From assembly GCA_029449245.1 (NCBI GenBank), contig JANATF010000002.1, forward strand, positions 1,116,001 to 1,180,000: a DNA stretch of 64,000 nt, written 5' to 3'. The notes below the pieces were generated by a model. The model saw only the letters and a program-made list of their open reading frames with translations, was not told where the DNA came from and made no database searches. The position numbers were made by a program, and so were the translations under genes. Of the stretch, positions 47,573-58,149 are shown piece after piece (position 1 is the first letter of the stretch; each line of letters opens with the position of its first letter). This DNA is from Mortierella alpina (Eukaryota; Mortierellomycota; Mortierellomycetes; Mortierellales; Mortierellaceae).

Positions 47573-49453
47573 CTAACGGTGATCCATTATATTTTCCGCA
47601 AGAGTTGCAGCCGTCCAAGTGATATCTGTAATGAGTTGTGCCAACATCTCCTCGCTCAGGGACTCTCTGACGACAATCCGCATGACCTCGGTTAACTCTT
47701 GTGCAGGCGGAAGTGCATAATTAGGGATCACCCAGCCTCTTGTATGCATCAACTTGGATACATCTGCTTGCTTGACGTGAGGATTTTCTTTACGATACTT
47801 GTTGGTCAACTTAAACGCCACACAGGGAGAGCCAGGGTTGTACTCGGTGCCTTTCTTCGGGTCGGATTGGTTATTGTGGAGGTATTCATAAACCCCTTTT
47901 GGTCTGTGAATGTCAGATAGCACGTCAAAGTAGCCAGACTTTTCTAGAGCCTGGGATAGTGTTCTGGATTTGGCAAAGTTTGCTTGCATGATGGCGGTGT
48001 ATCCCTCTCTTCCATGCCGCACAAAATTGTAATATTGCCCGATCTAAAGTAATAGGAAATGTCAAATAGCATCATGAGTTGCAGTTTAACAAGTACCACT
48101 TCGACACAAGCTCAAGTCGGTAGTTCACTCATACCATGAAGCATGCAGGACGTGAGAAATTAAGGGTATACGACGTCTGCACTTCGGCTCCCATGTAGTC
48201 GATTGTGATTGCAAGCTCCTTAGGAAGATATTCTGCGCTCCTCCACAACACCCATCCAATTCCAGCGTAGGCAAGTCCAAACTTGTGACCAGAAGCATTG
48301 ATTGACTTTACACGATCAAGTTCAAAATCCCACTTCAAAGTAGGAAACGCAAAAGGGGCGATAAATCCTCCGCTGGCTGCGTCGACATGAATAGGAATAT
48401 CCCAACCCTTCTCCTCTTGAATCCGATCCAACTCGTCCGACATGCCCTGTACATCTTCAAAGTGACCCGTAAAGAGGCTGCCAAGGATAACATAGACGCC
48501 AATGGTATTCTCATCACAGGCTTCGGCTGCTTTCTTCACATCCAAACAGTAGCGACTCTCCAACGAGACAGGTACCATACGACATTCGACATCAAAATAG
48601 CGCGCAAACTTTTCGAGCGCGGCCTGAGCGTTATGACCCATGACGATATTAGGCCTAGATGAGTCTTTGCCTTCGGCCATTCTATTGTATTGCCAGCGCT
48701 TCTTCATGGCTAATCCCCCAAGATGGATTCCCTCCGACGACCCGACCGTAGAAGATCCAACTGCAACTTTGCTGTTCCAAAGGTCGCCAATGATGGCGAT
48801 GCATCTACTGTGAATCTCTGCAGTAGCAGGGTATTCGCCCTATGTCAAATTGTTAAAACTCTTACGTTAGTCTACTGTGTATAATAAGTAGTCTTGGTAG
48901 GTAATGCGCCTATCGGAATAGGGAGAAAAATTCGCATACCTGGTCGCAGAGGTTCTTGTTGATGTTTTCCATGATGAGTTTGTCCGCCTCTGGTTCCATC
49001 CAGGTATGGACTAACGTGTTTTATGACAATGTTAGTCCGTTGCCGATAAGAACACTAATGACCCAAAGTATTTGCGTCCACAGCCTAATGCCTACCATAA
49101 GATGCCATATTCATATTAGGACGACTTTCAAGCTCTAGCTCATCGTGTATGAACTGGTACGCAGATTGAGCATCTGTGGAATGTTCTGCCAGTCTTGTTT
49201 TTGGAACTCGTAGTAGAGTGAGATGAGAGCTCTGCTGCGAAGCGATAGCAGCGTTCACTATGCCGTTAGGCAAGGAAGTGCCCGCCTTCCTGTCTGGCGT
49301 TAAGAAGGTTCTGAAATAAGTCATCACAATTGATAATGACTGTAGGGTTGTTCGGAGTCTTGACGCCAGGCCACGCGTGGAGTCGGAAGTGCCACTTTGC
49401 AAGATGCTGTTGGTCTTCTCATCTTGGATGGTGGATTTGTTGAGAAGCCTCAT
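47573..49453 (-). CDS. Glutamate decarboxylase
   Basis: PLP enzyme turning glutamate into GABA plus CO2, in the cytosol. Exons: about 49453-49096, 49010-48940, 48839-48135, 48043-47573. Motifs in order: SAYQFIHDELELESRPNMNM, VHTWMEPEADKLIMENINKN, GEYPATAEIHSRC, GSSTVGSSEGIHLGGLAM, IPIHVDAASGGFIAPF (PLP-pocket Asp), the PLP lysine in SINASGHKFGLAYAGIGW, TLNFSRP, IGQYYNFVRHGREGYT and RGWVIPNYALPP. These match plant/bacterial-type GAD throughout. The first about 85 residues before SAYQF are not family-like. The start is uncertain: another in-frame start region lies up to 49567 and an upstream exon is possible. The gene is divergent from an aldehyde dehydrogenase at 51029. Confidence 0.9.
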
Positions 49454-50133
49454 GTCGGATAGCACACCAAGTTTTGCCAGCGGTTCAAAGGACTCGTAGG
49501 AATGGATAAGTACTCGTGAGGGTTGAAAGAAACGTAGTGAAAGGGTACAAGAAGATAAAAAAAGCACCTATTAATATTTGTTGGATAAAGGACTCAAGAG
49601 CTACAATAATATTCGCTTCTGTCCTCTGTGATTTTTCCTGACCTCTGGATCTGTCCTGTCCCCCTTAGATGATTCTTTGCCCTCTTGATCCTTTCCCCTC
49701 ATCTCCCTATTGAAGGGTCCATTTCACAGTCGCTTGATCCCTCCTTCTCGCCTCCTCCTAATTTGTCCACCTTGTCCAATTTCTCCTCCCTTTATCTATG
49801 TAAACATATCTCGGTACATCATACTCCTTGCGGAGAAGAGAGAGAGATGTCCCATGCTGCGGGGAGGCTAGGCCTGATCCATCATATTCAAGGCTAGAAA
49901 TACATGTACCAGCTAGCTCCATTTGAGGTAGTGAAAAAGGGATCGCCATGAGATCCAAATAAACTTTGGATCTGGAGCGTACTGTGGTTGGTGTGTGGGG
50001 AAAGCATCCTTCCATCGTAAAGTCTAGGCCAAGTGCCACCCTGTGGGGACGCGTACTTCCAGATCGCACAATCAGGTAAAATACACTGGGCACTAAGTTG
50101 CTCCAAATCCTTGGAAAGGCATATTGTCAACAT

Positions 50134-50491
50134 TGCATTTACATATCTTTTCATGCAAAAAGATCCTGCGTTTTCCTCGGTTGACTGCATGGCTAAAGAG
50201 ATTCCGTGACAATGTTGTATCTTGGCTGAGCTATGTGTGACTACTGCACGAAACCAGGTTTCGTGTACTCGGTCAAAAAACTGCATTTACATATTTCCTT
50301 TCATGCAAAAAGATCCTGTACTGCAGCGTTTTATTCGGATGACTGTATAGCTATTATCCTTCAGGCCAGGACCATATATGTGTAATCTTCTTTTATTGCA
50401 GATCCTGCGCTAAAGAAATATCGTGATAATGAGCTGAGCTATGTGTCTCTACTGCACGAAATCAGGTTTCGTGTTACTCGGTCAAGCAGCA
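50134..50491. repeat. Diverged tandem duplication with an insertion in copy 2
   Basis: Copy 1 (50134-50281) and copy 2 (50282-50491) share TGCATTTACATAT, TTTCATGCAAAAAGATCCTG, GAGCTATGTGTG/C, CTACTGCACGAAA, CAGGTTTCGTG and ACTCGGTCAA in order. Copy 2 has about 60 extra bases near 50350-50410 that begin like the end of the TIR element at 33778 (TATTATCC..AGGCCAGGACCATA), so a small transposon remnant seems to have landed in it. Confidence 0.7.
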
Positions 50492-50923
50492 TGTACATGT
50501 ACTCCTTCTAAGCATCTGCATTTGTTGTCCATCTTCTCTGGTGTAACCCCGTTCTTATGCTTCGAGATCAATCTGTCCTTCTGTTTATTCAAGTTCATGC
50601 TCCATTACGTCCTGGTTGAATAGGAAGATGCCTTTGAAGTAGATAGGTGGCATGAAACAGGATTACTGGAAAAACGATTGCCCTCAAGACCCCGCTCGGA
50701 AAAAAAAAGCACGGGGGTTGCACAGTTTTTGTCATCTCATGCGAGGTCGAGTCACTATCAAAGAGTCCCCAATTGTTGACATCCCTTACTTTCAGAAGCG
50801 GCGCGCTCGCCCCCGTTCTTCGAAAGATCTATTCGTTGCTGCCCAAAAAAAATATAAGGAGCTGGACGAAAATGCGGGATACTCATTCCATGTTCTGACA
50901 CTACTCCCCAGGTCAACAACCTC

Positions 50924-50931
50924 TATATATA
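50924..50931 (+). promoter_or_regulatory. TATA-like box of the ALDH gene
   Basis: TATATATA, 98-105 bp upstream of ATG 51029, at a plausible distance for a fungal core promoter. Confidence 0.45.
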
Positions 50932-51028
50932 GTCAAGAGCCTCACCTTGACCGAACGACACGCTTCTCTCACCACAAAACCGTCGTTCATTCTCGTGTTC
51001 TCGAGTACTCTCGATCGAAATACAAACC

Positions 51029-52960
51029 ATGTTTACGCAAGATCAACCTCGTATTCAGAACTGGATTAACGGCCAGTTCGTCGGGCCAGCCGCTTCCTCT
51101 TCCGACTCGGAAACTGTACAGTATCTCCCTGTGACCAGTCCTTACACTGCCAATGTCATCGGGCACGTCCCACTTTCTACTGCCGCTGATGTTGCTGTGG
51201 CAGTCGCCGCCGCCAGAGAAGCATTTCCCGCTTGGTCTGCTCGAACGATCAAAGACCGCGCTGGGATCTTGATTCGCTTCCACGCCTTGATGACAAAGCA
51301 TGCAGACTCAATTTCAGATTTGGTGGTCTTGGAGCACGGAAAGACCAAAGCAGAGGCGTTGGTGAGTGTGTCGAGAGGGCAGGAGCTGGTCGAGTATGCA
51401 ATGTCATTGCCCCACGCTGTTCAAGGAAAGATGTTGGAGGTCTCCAGGGGCATTACATGCTATGACACTCGCGTTCGTAAGTCGAGCATGGGTACAGCAT
51501 GTTGGCAAAAGACGTAGTTATACTTGTGCGACGACTTACGACTTTTCCATTTCTGAACTAGCACTGGGCGTGGTAGTCTCCATCGTACCCTTCAATTTTC
51601 CGGTTATGGTTCCTTTATGGACACTTTCCGTCGCGATTGTCATGGGTACCGATAACTAAATGTATAGTACATTAAGAAAAGTCGAAGATTTCGCTGAAGA
51701 TTAATCATTGTACTTTTCGTAGGCAACACTATGGTTCTCAAACCTAGTGAGAAGGTCCCTTTCGCCATGACTAAAATCGTTGAACTGCTCAAGGAGGCCG
51801 GCTTACCTAGTGGTGTAGTTAATCTAGTCAATGGAACTGCCGAAGGTATGGATCCTATCGGCATGATAGGATTGCAAACAGACCCTGAACGAACTGTCAC
51901 TAACCCATTCAGTGCTCATCTCTCATAGCCGCCAACGCTTTGATTGATCACCCCGATGTCAAGGCGGTGACTTTTGCTGGAACATCTCATATTGCCGAGA
52001 TAATCGCTCAAAGGTGCCACAAACTCAACAAACGCGTTTTGGCACTAGGAAGCGCAAAGGTATATACAAGTGAGGTCGCGGTAAATAATAGACCTTTAGT
52101 TTTATCCTCTCCATCCACGAATTACTCACCACGTTTATCCCCTCCTTTGCAGAACCATACTATCTCAGCACCGGATTGCAATATCGAAATGACTTCAACC
52201 GACATTGTTGAATCATTCACTGGCTGCAGTGGTGAGAGTTGTATGGCGCCCACTGTGCTTCTCACTATCGGGCAACAGAAAGATCTCATTGACAAGATTG
52301 TAGCTAAATCAGAAGCTCTCCGCCCTGGAAGCCTCGATGGACAAATGGGTCCAGTTATCGATCAAGCATCCCTGGACAACATTACGCGGTATATCAATGA
52401 AGCCGAAGCCTCTGGGGCGAGTATTCTTGTTGATGGCCGTCGTTGGACCAAGAGTCAACAGGAAGGTTATTGGGTTGGACCTACCGTGATATTACACACT
52501 AATAAGCAAGACGCAGCATTACATGAAGAGGTGTTTGGACCAGTGCTGTCGATCCTGAAAGTGGAAACTGCGGAAGAAGCAGTATCATTCGAAAATGCCA
52601 ACCCATACGGAAATGGGGCAGGCATCTACACCAGCTCAGGAGCTACAGCTGATTTCTTTATCAAGCGCTTCAATGCGGGGATGTGTGGTATCAAGTAGGT
52701 CGATGTCGCTGCTCAGTGCTGTCTATAAGAACTTGACTCAACAAACGTATTCATACATGTATTGTTTCGTCTCTCCGCAACGCCTTAATAGTGTCGGGTC
52801 TCCTGTGCCAAACGAACCCTTCTCCTTTGGAGGCTGGAATAAGAGCCGATTCGGAAGCCACTGTGACATCACGGGCGATGGTGGAGTGGAGTTCTTTTCG
52901 ATGAGGAAGAAGGTGACTACAAAGTGGGTGCCTCAGGAAAACGCCTCCTGGATGAGTTGA
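51029..52960 (+). CDS. Aldehyde dehydrogenase, methylmalonate-semialdehyde dehydrogenase-like
   Basis: Exons: 51029-51476, 51562-51645, 51723-51845, 51929-52059, 52153-52694, 52792-52960 (498 aa). The sequence follows MMSDH (ALDH6A1) closely: WINGQFVG, ARTIKDRAGILIRFHALM, VVLEHGKTKAEA, PLGVVVSIVPFNFPVM, NTMVLKPSEKVP, LPSGVVNLVNG, DHPDVKAVTFAG, catalytic Cys in CSGESCMAPTVLL, GPVIDQASLDNITRYI, HEEVFGPVLSILKVET and NPYGNGAGIYTSSGATA. MMSDH makes acetyl- or propionyl-CoA from malonate or methylmalonate semialdehyde. The family's substrate-binding Arg just before the catalytic Cys (QRC) is replaced here (ESC), so the substrate may differ. The N-terminus lacks an evident mitochondrial presequence. 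Divergent from glutamate decarboxylase. Confidence 0.88.
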
Positions 52961-53225
52961 ACAACAGACGGAGGATAGCACGGACATCTTGTAGCTTTGC
53001 TGGAACGCAATAAAACATCCAGTGGTTCCTTTCTCCAGGCCCATACAATTGAGGTGCTCGTTCGTTTGGCTGCACATTTCTCCACACAATTAAGGTTCTG
53101 CCTGGCTGCCGCACGAGGACAGCCAATGGTGTCAGTGCCCTGTTGAGAGTGTGTGAGCGCAGTAGACGCAAAGGAAGCCGTGGGGAAAAGAGCACACACA
53201 GACAACAAAACGCTGTTGCTGTTGC
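52961..53225. other. Intergenic between ALDH and the mitochondrial carrier
   Basis: About 265-345 bp depending on the carrier start. No gene or repeat seen. Confidence 0.4.
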
Positions 53226-54812
53226 TTGTGGCCATCTCCCCAATTCCCTCATTCTCTGTTCCATCGGCGGGCGCATTCTCATCAACCATCATCCAGAGTC
53301 CAAGGAATGCAGGCACAAGAGAGCCAACGACCAGGACAGGCAAAAGACAACTCGCTCCGGTCCACAGTCGTTGCCGACAGCAGCAGCAATAGCCCCAACC
53401 ATTTAAGCAGCGCAGCGCGAACCGACCGCCATGTCTGGACACCTAGCCAGGAACTCGCAGCCAAGCTGGTCTTTGGCGGCCTTGGCTGCATGATCGCTGT
53501 TGTCTTCACCCACCCTGTGGATGTCATCAAGACTCGACTCCAGCTACAGGGCGAAGCTGTCGCTTTGACCCAGCCGCATCCACCCGTCTCATCCCCCTCG
53601 TCCGTCTCCTCAATAACAAGGACAATACCCACCTGGATTCATCCTGTCCCACTATCCTCTGGTCCCCACATCGCCTCCTCGGCTTCCATGCATGTTTCCA
53701 ACACCATCATCCCCCATCGAGACGCAGGATTGTTGGTACACGACACTGTCCAGGTCGCTGCTGCTACCTCGACAGCATCAGCGAAAGCAGCGACACCGAC
53801 CAGAACCCTTCGGCTGGCTCCTCTTCTGAGAGAGATTTTGAGGACCGAAGGTCCTCGAGTCTTTGTCGCAGGGCTAGCACCGGCGGTCTTACGGGAAAGC
53901 ATCTACTCTACAATCCGCTTTGGAAGCTACGATCTATTCAAAGGCATTTACAGTGGCATGGGATCAGCAGGACTGCGCCGTGGCGAAGAAACATCTACGC
54001 TCATAAAGCTGTTCTCGGGATTGACCAGCGGGATGGTTGGGAGTGTGATTGCCAACCCCACAGACCTCATTAAAGGTAGGCCGATTGTAGCATCTCCGCT
54101 ATGTACATCTTGATCTACTCGCAGCTCCTAGTGTAATCATTTCTTTACTGAATTTTACGATACTCAGTCCGAATGCAGGCATTCTGGCCAAGCGGTAAGC
54201 CGCGATATGCATCCATTACAGATGCTTGCCGGTCGATCTTTGTGGAGGAGGGCATTCAAGGTCTCTGGCGTGGCGTGGGTCCCACAGCAGCCAGGGCAAT
54301 GGTCGTCACTGCATCTCAGCTGGCTTCGTATGACACGACCAAGCATTGGCTGCTCAAGTTGAAGGATAGCGGTCACCAGGCAAGGTTCAAGGAAGGCTAT
54401 CTGGTGCATTTCTGTGCTAGTACTGTTGCCGGTAAGCGATCCATCCTGGAAAACTGTGCTGTATGAACTGACCAGACAAGTCAATAGCTAACTAATAAGA
54501 CTTATGCATGCAATATGCCCTTCCCTCCCATCAATATTCTTTGAACAACTATAAGGCCTTGTGTGTTCCATAGCGACCTCTCCCATCGACACCGTGAAGG
54601 TGCGATACATGAATCAGCAATTTAATGCTCTGGGCCACGGGGCACTCTACCGGTCGGCGCTCGATTGTGCGGTCAAGACTGTTCAGCGCGAGGGACCGCT
54701 GGCGCTTTACAAAGGGTTCTCGATGTGCTGGCTCCGCCTTGGCCCGCATACGATGCTTTCGCTGATGATCTTTGAGAAGCTCAGAAGCTGGGTCGGACTG
54801 AACCCTGTGTAG
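53226..54812 (+). CDS. Mitochondrial carrier (SLC25), uncoupling-protein/dicarboxylate-like
   Basis: Inner-membrane metabolite carrier. Exons: 53226-54075, 54168-54431, 54556-54812. Three repeats each carry the signature P-x-[DE]-x2-K: THPVDVIKTRLQ, ANPTDLIKVRMQ and TSPIDTVKVRYM. Other repeat features are GPRVFVAGLAPAVLRESIYS, FGSYDLFKGIYSG, GLWRGVGPTAARAMVV and LYKGFSMCWLRLGPHTML. The NPTDLIKVRMQ and VKVRYMNQ contexts resemble the UCP/dicarboxylate group (KMCP1, DIC). A Ser/Pro-rich insert of about 90 residues separates the first signature from the second helix, and is unusual. The start may be ATG 53226 (456 aa) or 53307 (429 aa). The transported substrate cannot be read from the sequence. 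Confidence 0.88.
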
Positions 54813-54854
54813 TCCTTGGAGACCTGAGCGGTGGCTTGCAATAGTACACAATGC

Positions 54855-54883
54855 TTTTTTTTTTTTTTTTTTTTTTTTTTTTT
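54855..54883 (+). repeat. Homopolymer of 29 T
   Basis: Uninterrupted T run 43 bp past the carrier stop codon. Read on the minus strand it is A29, which could be a poly(A) tail remnant of a retroposed sequence, but no retroposon body is recognised. Length may be affected by sequencing slippage. Confidence 0.8.
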
Positions 54884-54998
54884 GAGCACTCCATTCCTTT
54901 GGTCTTTCGTGACACTCGACGACAACGAACAACACCCCATTGCGTTCTCCATTAAAGCATCCATTGACCTTCATTCGCCACTCAACTCAGCGTACTAT

Positions 54999-56104
54999 AT
55001 GAAGCCTACAAAGACAAGTGCACTCAAAGGGAAAAAGGTGCGGCCCAGCAATTTATAGCAGTGAGAGTGGTGCGTTGCAGGCGTTTCTATCTGCCCAATG
55101 CTAAACGGTGACAAGACCCTCCTTTCCATATCTAGCTAGCTCAGGCTGAACCCGAAAACAAGGCTCCCCACAATGATCTACTCATGAGCGAGATCTTGGC
55201 TATGGGAGGCTCAGAACAGGATCTGGAGCTCATAAACGGTGTCGATTCCGGATCAGAAATTGAAGGGGATGAAAGCGACAGTGGCGATGAAAAAATCAAC
55301 GAGCAAGTCAAGACCAAGGCCAAGAACAGTAAAGCAATTGGAAAAAAGAAGTCTGGCGCCTCAGAACAGCTGGAAGAGGTAATGGCAACGGCACCAACAA
55401 AAAAAGCGTAATTGGGGGACATGAAACCAACACCACTGCAAACGTTGACTGACGCGGAGACACTATTTCTATTCTGGATACGCTTATAGCCGGGACTCAA
55501 GAATGAGGTTGCCAGTTTTATGAAGTCACTCTTTGGATCTGCTCTTATTGATTCCCAAAAGATGGATCAGGCAGCCGTAGAAGAGGAGGACGAGCAAGAG
55601 GAAGCAGTCGATTCTAGCGATGGCAGCCAGTCCCAAGGAAGCTGGGAAACAGACGAAGATGGAGAGGGCGCGGACTCTGGAGCGCATTCTGGAGATGACA
55701 GTATGGACGATCTGCCTCAGGAGCTGAAGGACATTGCGGCGCAATTGAACGATAAAAAGAGAAAGGCCGATGACGTCCCCTCAGCAACATCTGCCTCAAA
55801 GCTCGCCAAAAAAACTAAGAAGGAGCCGATCGCCGTCTCCACACCAAAGTCATCACCAAAGAATAATGACCTCAAAAAAGTCCAGAAGAAGGTCTCTGCC
55901 ATACTCGCACAACCCGGCAAAAAGACGACAAAGACAAAGGAAACACCTGTCGCGACAAAGCCTAAAGCAACAGGCAAATTGGCGACAAAGTCCAAGCCAA
56001 AGCTGCAAGCAGCGAGCAAGAAAGTCATCTCCAAAAAGTCTGCATCAAAAAAGCCAGCATGGAAACTCGGAGATGGGTGGAGCAAAGCGCTGGAGGACGA
56101 GTAA
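54999..56104 (+). CDS. Acidic/lysine-rich nuclear protein, family not recognised
   Basis: Exons: 54999-55037, 55145-55378, 55490-56104 (295 aa). Start MKPTKTSALKGKK. An acidic segment follows (SGSEIEGDESDSGDE), then the most protein-like part, PGLKNEVASFMKSLFGSALI, another acidic stretch (VEEEDEQEE), and a long K/S/T/P-rich basic tail ending KPAWKLGDGWSKALEDE. Alternating acidic and basic blocks are typical of nucleolar or chromatin proteins; the ordered FMKSLFG segment and the conserved-looking C-terminal WKLGDGW may be binding motifs. No known family is claimed. Confidence 0.75.
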
Positions 56105-56392
56105 TAGGCAAACCATGGCAATAAACATCCAAGGATACCCACGTTCACACCACACGATGTGTTTTGCTGCGTATTATCACAGTCTCTCTGCCATTAGCAC
56201 GTCCATCCTCAAAGTTCCATAGAGGGCCTTCAGGAAAGGCTACAAGTCAGGAAAGAAGTCTATGAGCCAAATGGACTCCCTTGATGAAAGCGAAGGCACT
56301 GGCTCGAATGCAAGTACCGCACGCATTCCAGGTGTTAAGTGACCGTGTCACGCCGAAAGTCTTTATTTCAATACCCAGGTTAAAGGGCCACA

Positions 56393-57512
56393 TTATTCCG
56401 CGACGCTCTCTGCAGCCTTCTCAATCAACTTGACCAACTCTGGCTCCATTTCTGTTTCATCTTCCTGACACTTCTGGTGCTGGCCCCGTGTCTTGTTCTC
56501 CGCCAACGCAGCCTCGATCTTCCTTTTCGCCACACGTTGCCGAGACTTGGTCAAGCACCGGCCAGATCCCAGGAACGGCTCGACAATGTAGTCATGCGCC
56601 GTGTTCGAGAACCTCGAGGCTTTATCAAAATACCACGCCATCCAGTACGGCGGCTGCTTATGCTGATGCGCAGGTAGGCCCATGTTCATGCGGAGCAGGA
56701 GCGCGAATGCTATCAGCATGGGTATGTTGAAGATCATGAACACCATTTGTGCGATATGCGACCATAATCCTGTGCACTCGTAAGGCAGTAGCCGGAGGAG
56801 GTAGTCTTGATACTCAGGGTCGAGCTTGTGGTGAGCAGCCCCAGCTGTCAGTAGGTTTTTGTAACGAGGTGAGGGCTGGCAGCGGGTCCTGATCGCGTGC
56901 GGTCTCGCGGTCAGGACATGAGCTGAGACGTGCTCGTCAGAATTCACGACGTTACAGTCGATCTCGACGTGGTCGTAGCCTGTAGGTACATCATGACCCC
57001 ATCCACCCTTTTTTGGTCATCAATACATGAAAAAAAAAGAACTGCCCTTAGCTGAAAATCACGAAGAGACCGTTGGCACGCCGCCCATCCTCTGTCTTTC
57101 CTCTGTCTTTTCTTTTTCTTACCTCAGACTGTACGATGAGGCGCCAGTCCCTCAGAGTAATCTTGTGGACGACCCCTTGTAGCACTGGAGGGTAGCACCG
57201 CTCAGGATGGTCTTCATCCCAGACAAAGTCTTGGCCGTATCGGCAGCGGTCGTGGACTAACAGCGCATAGTCGCGCTCATGCACCCTGGCCTGGTCTCGC
57301 TTGAGGATTGAGGCAAAGCACGGCTCTAGAAAGGGGACCCCGGCAAAGTCAAAGCTGAGCCAGTACTCGGGAACAACCACGTTTTTGGACTCGAGAGGCT
57401 GGATCTTCCGGCGCCCTGCGAGGATTGCAGGGTCCATGTTGCTACCATAGGCAAGATACCACAGGGTTTGGGCGTCAGATGCTTTTGTGTCGGTTTTCCT
57501 GTCGTCTGACAT
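56393..57512 (-). CDS. Gamma-glutamylcyclotransferase-fold protein with a membrane segment
   Basis: Two exons: 57512-57123 and 57007-56393 (334 aa). The GGCT fold is shown by WYLAYGSNMDP near residue 18, ILAGRRKIQPLES, LSFDFAGVPFLEPCFASI, ALLVHDRCRYG..WDEDHPERCYPPVLQGVVHKIT and GGWGHDVPTGYDHVEIDC. The intron acceptor at 57008 was chosen because it alone keeps frame into VPTGYDHVEIDC. GGCT enzymes release 5-oxoproline from gamma-glutamyl peptides. Here a hydrophobic segment (IAQMVFMIFNIPMLIAFALL) at about residues 225-245 suggests a membrane anchor, followed by a charged tail. Which reaction it performs is not known. Confidence 0.82.
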
Positions 57513-58149
57513 TGCAAACTATAGGGAATCAGAGACGGAGTGGACGAATGGGACGAATGGGAGAGACTTGAATGAAGAAGAAGAGAGACAAAGGCAAGAA
57601 GAGGAGCTGGTAGGTGATGGGAAAGACGGTAAGGGCGCGCTTTGGGCCAGAGGCAACGGGAGAGCAAAGATGGAAACGGAGAAATACAGCACGGGCATGG
57701 CACAGACACTACCAAGGAATGCTTTTTATGCGCTTCCTCCAACCTGCAGGGGTGGGCGTGCCTCGTCTCGCTTCCTCCAGATCACTGGCCTAGCCTTGCA
57801 CCATCGTGGCTAAGGAGAGCTGTTCCTTTGTATCGTTCTTTGCGTCCTAACTTTTCTCTTGCTCCCGCATTGCTCGCAAAGGGCTTCCAGGGGGTGGTGC
57901 GTGTGGAAAGCATATGCCTTGTTGGTGCGAAGTTCAACCTTGGCCACGCACACGCCCTGCGCCTTGTTTGGGGCAATAGCAAGGGGTAAAGCCGCCCATC
58001 GCGAGACAGCGGCGTTGAATTATGTTGTGGCCTCGATACTTTTCACCACACCACCACACCACCATCCCACGCGACGCCAACATTCTTTGCAGAAAAAAAA
58101 TGGGTTGTTTTGTACATTGATATGGCTGGAAACAAGGAGAGATTTACAT
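57513..58149. other. Intergenic
   Basis: 637 bp upstream of the GGCT-like gene and downstream of the exonuclease gene. No supported gene. A short ACCACACC repeat lies near 58046-58063. Confidence 0.4.

Larger units (their letters stand above)
49454..51028. other. Divergent region between GAD and ALDH genes
   Basis: 1575 bp. Holds a diverged tandem duplication (50134-50491) and a TATA-like element for the ALDH gene. Open frames at 49758-50286 and 50652-51134 have no family features; the latter overlaps the ALDH start in another frame. Confidence 0.4.

Noticed and set aside
50652-51134. 160-codon + frame overlapping the ALDH start
   Set aside because: Out of frame with ALDH, which has clear homology from 51029; no recognisable features.
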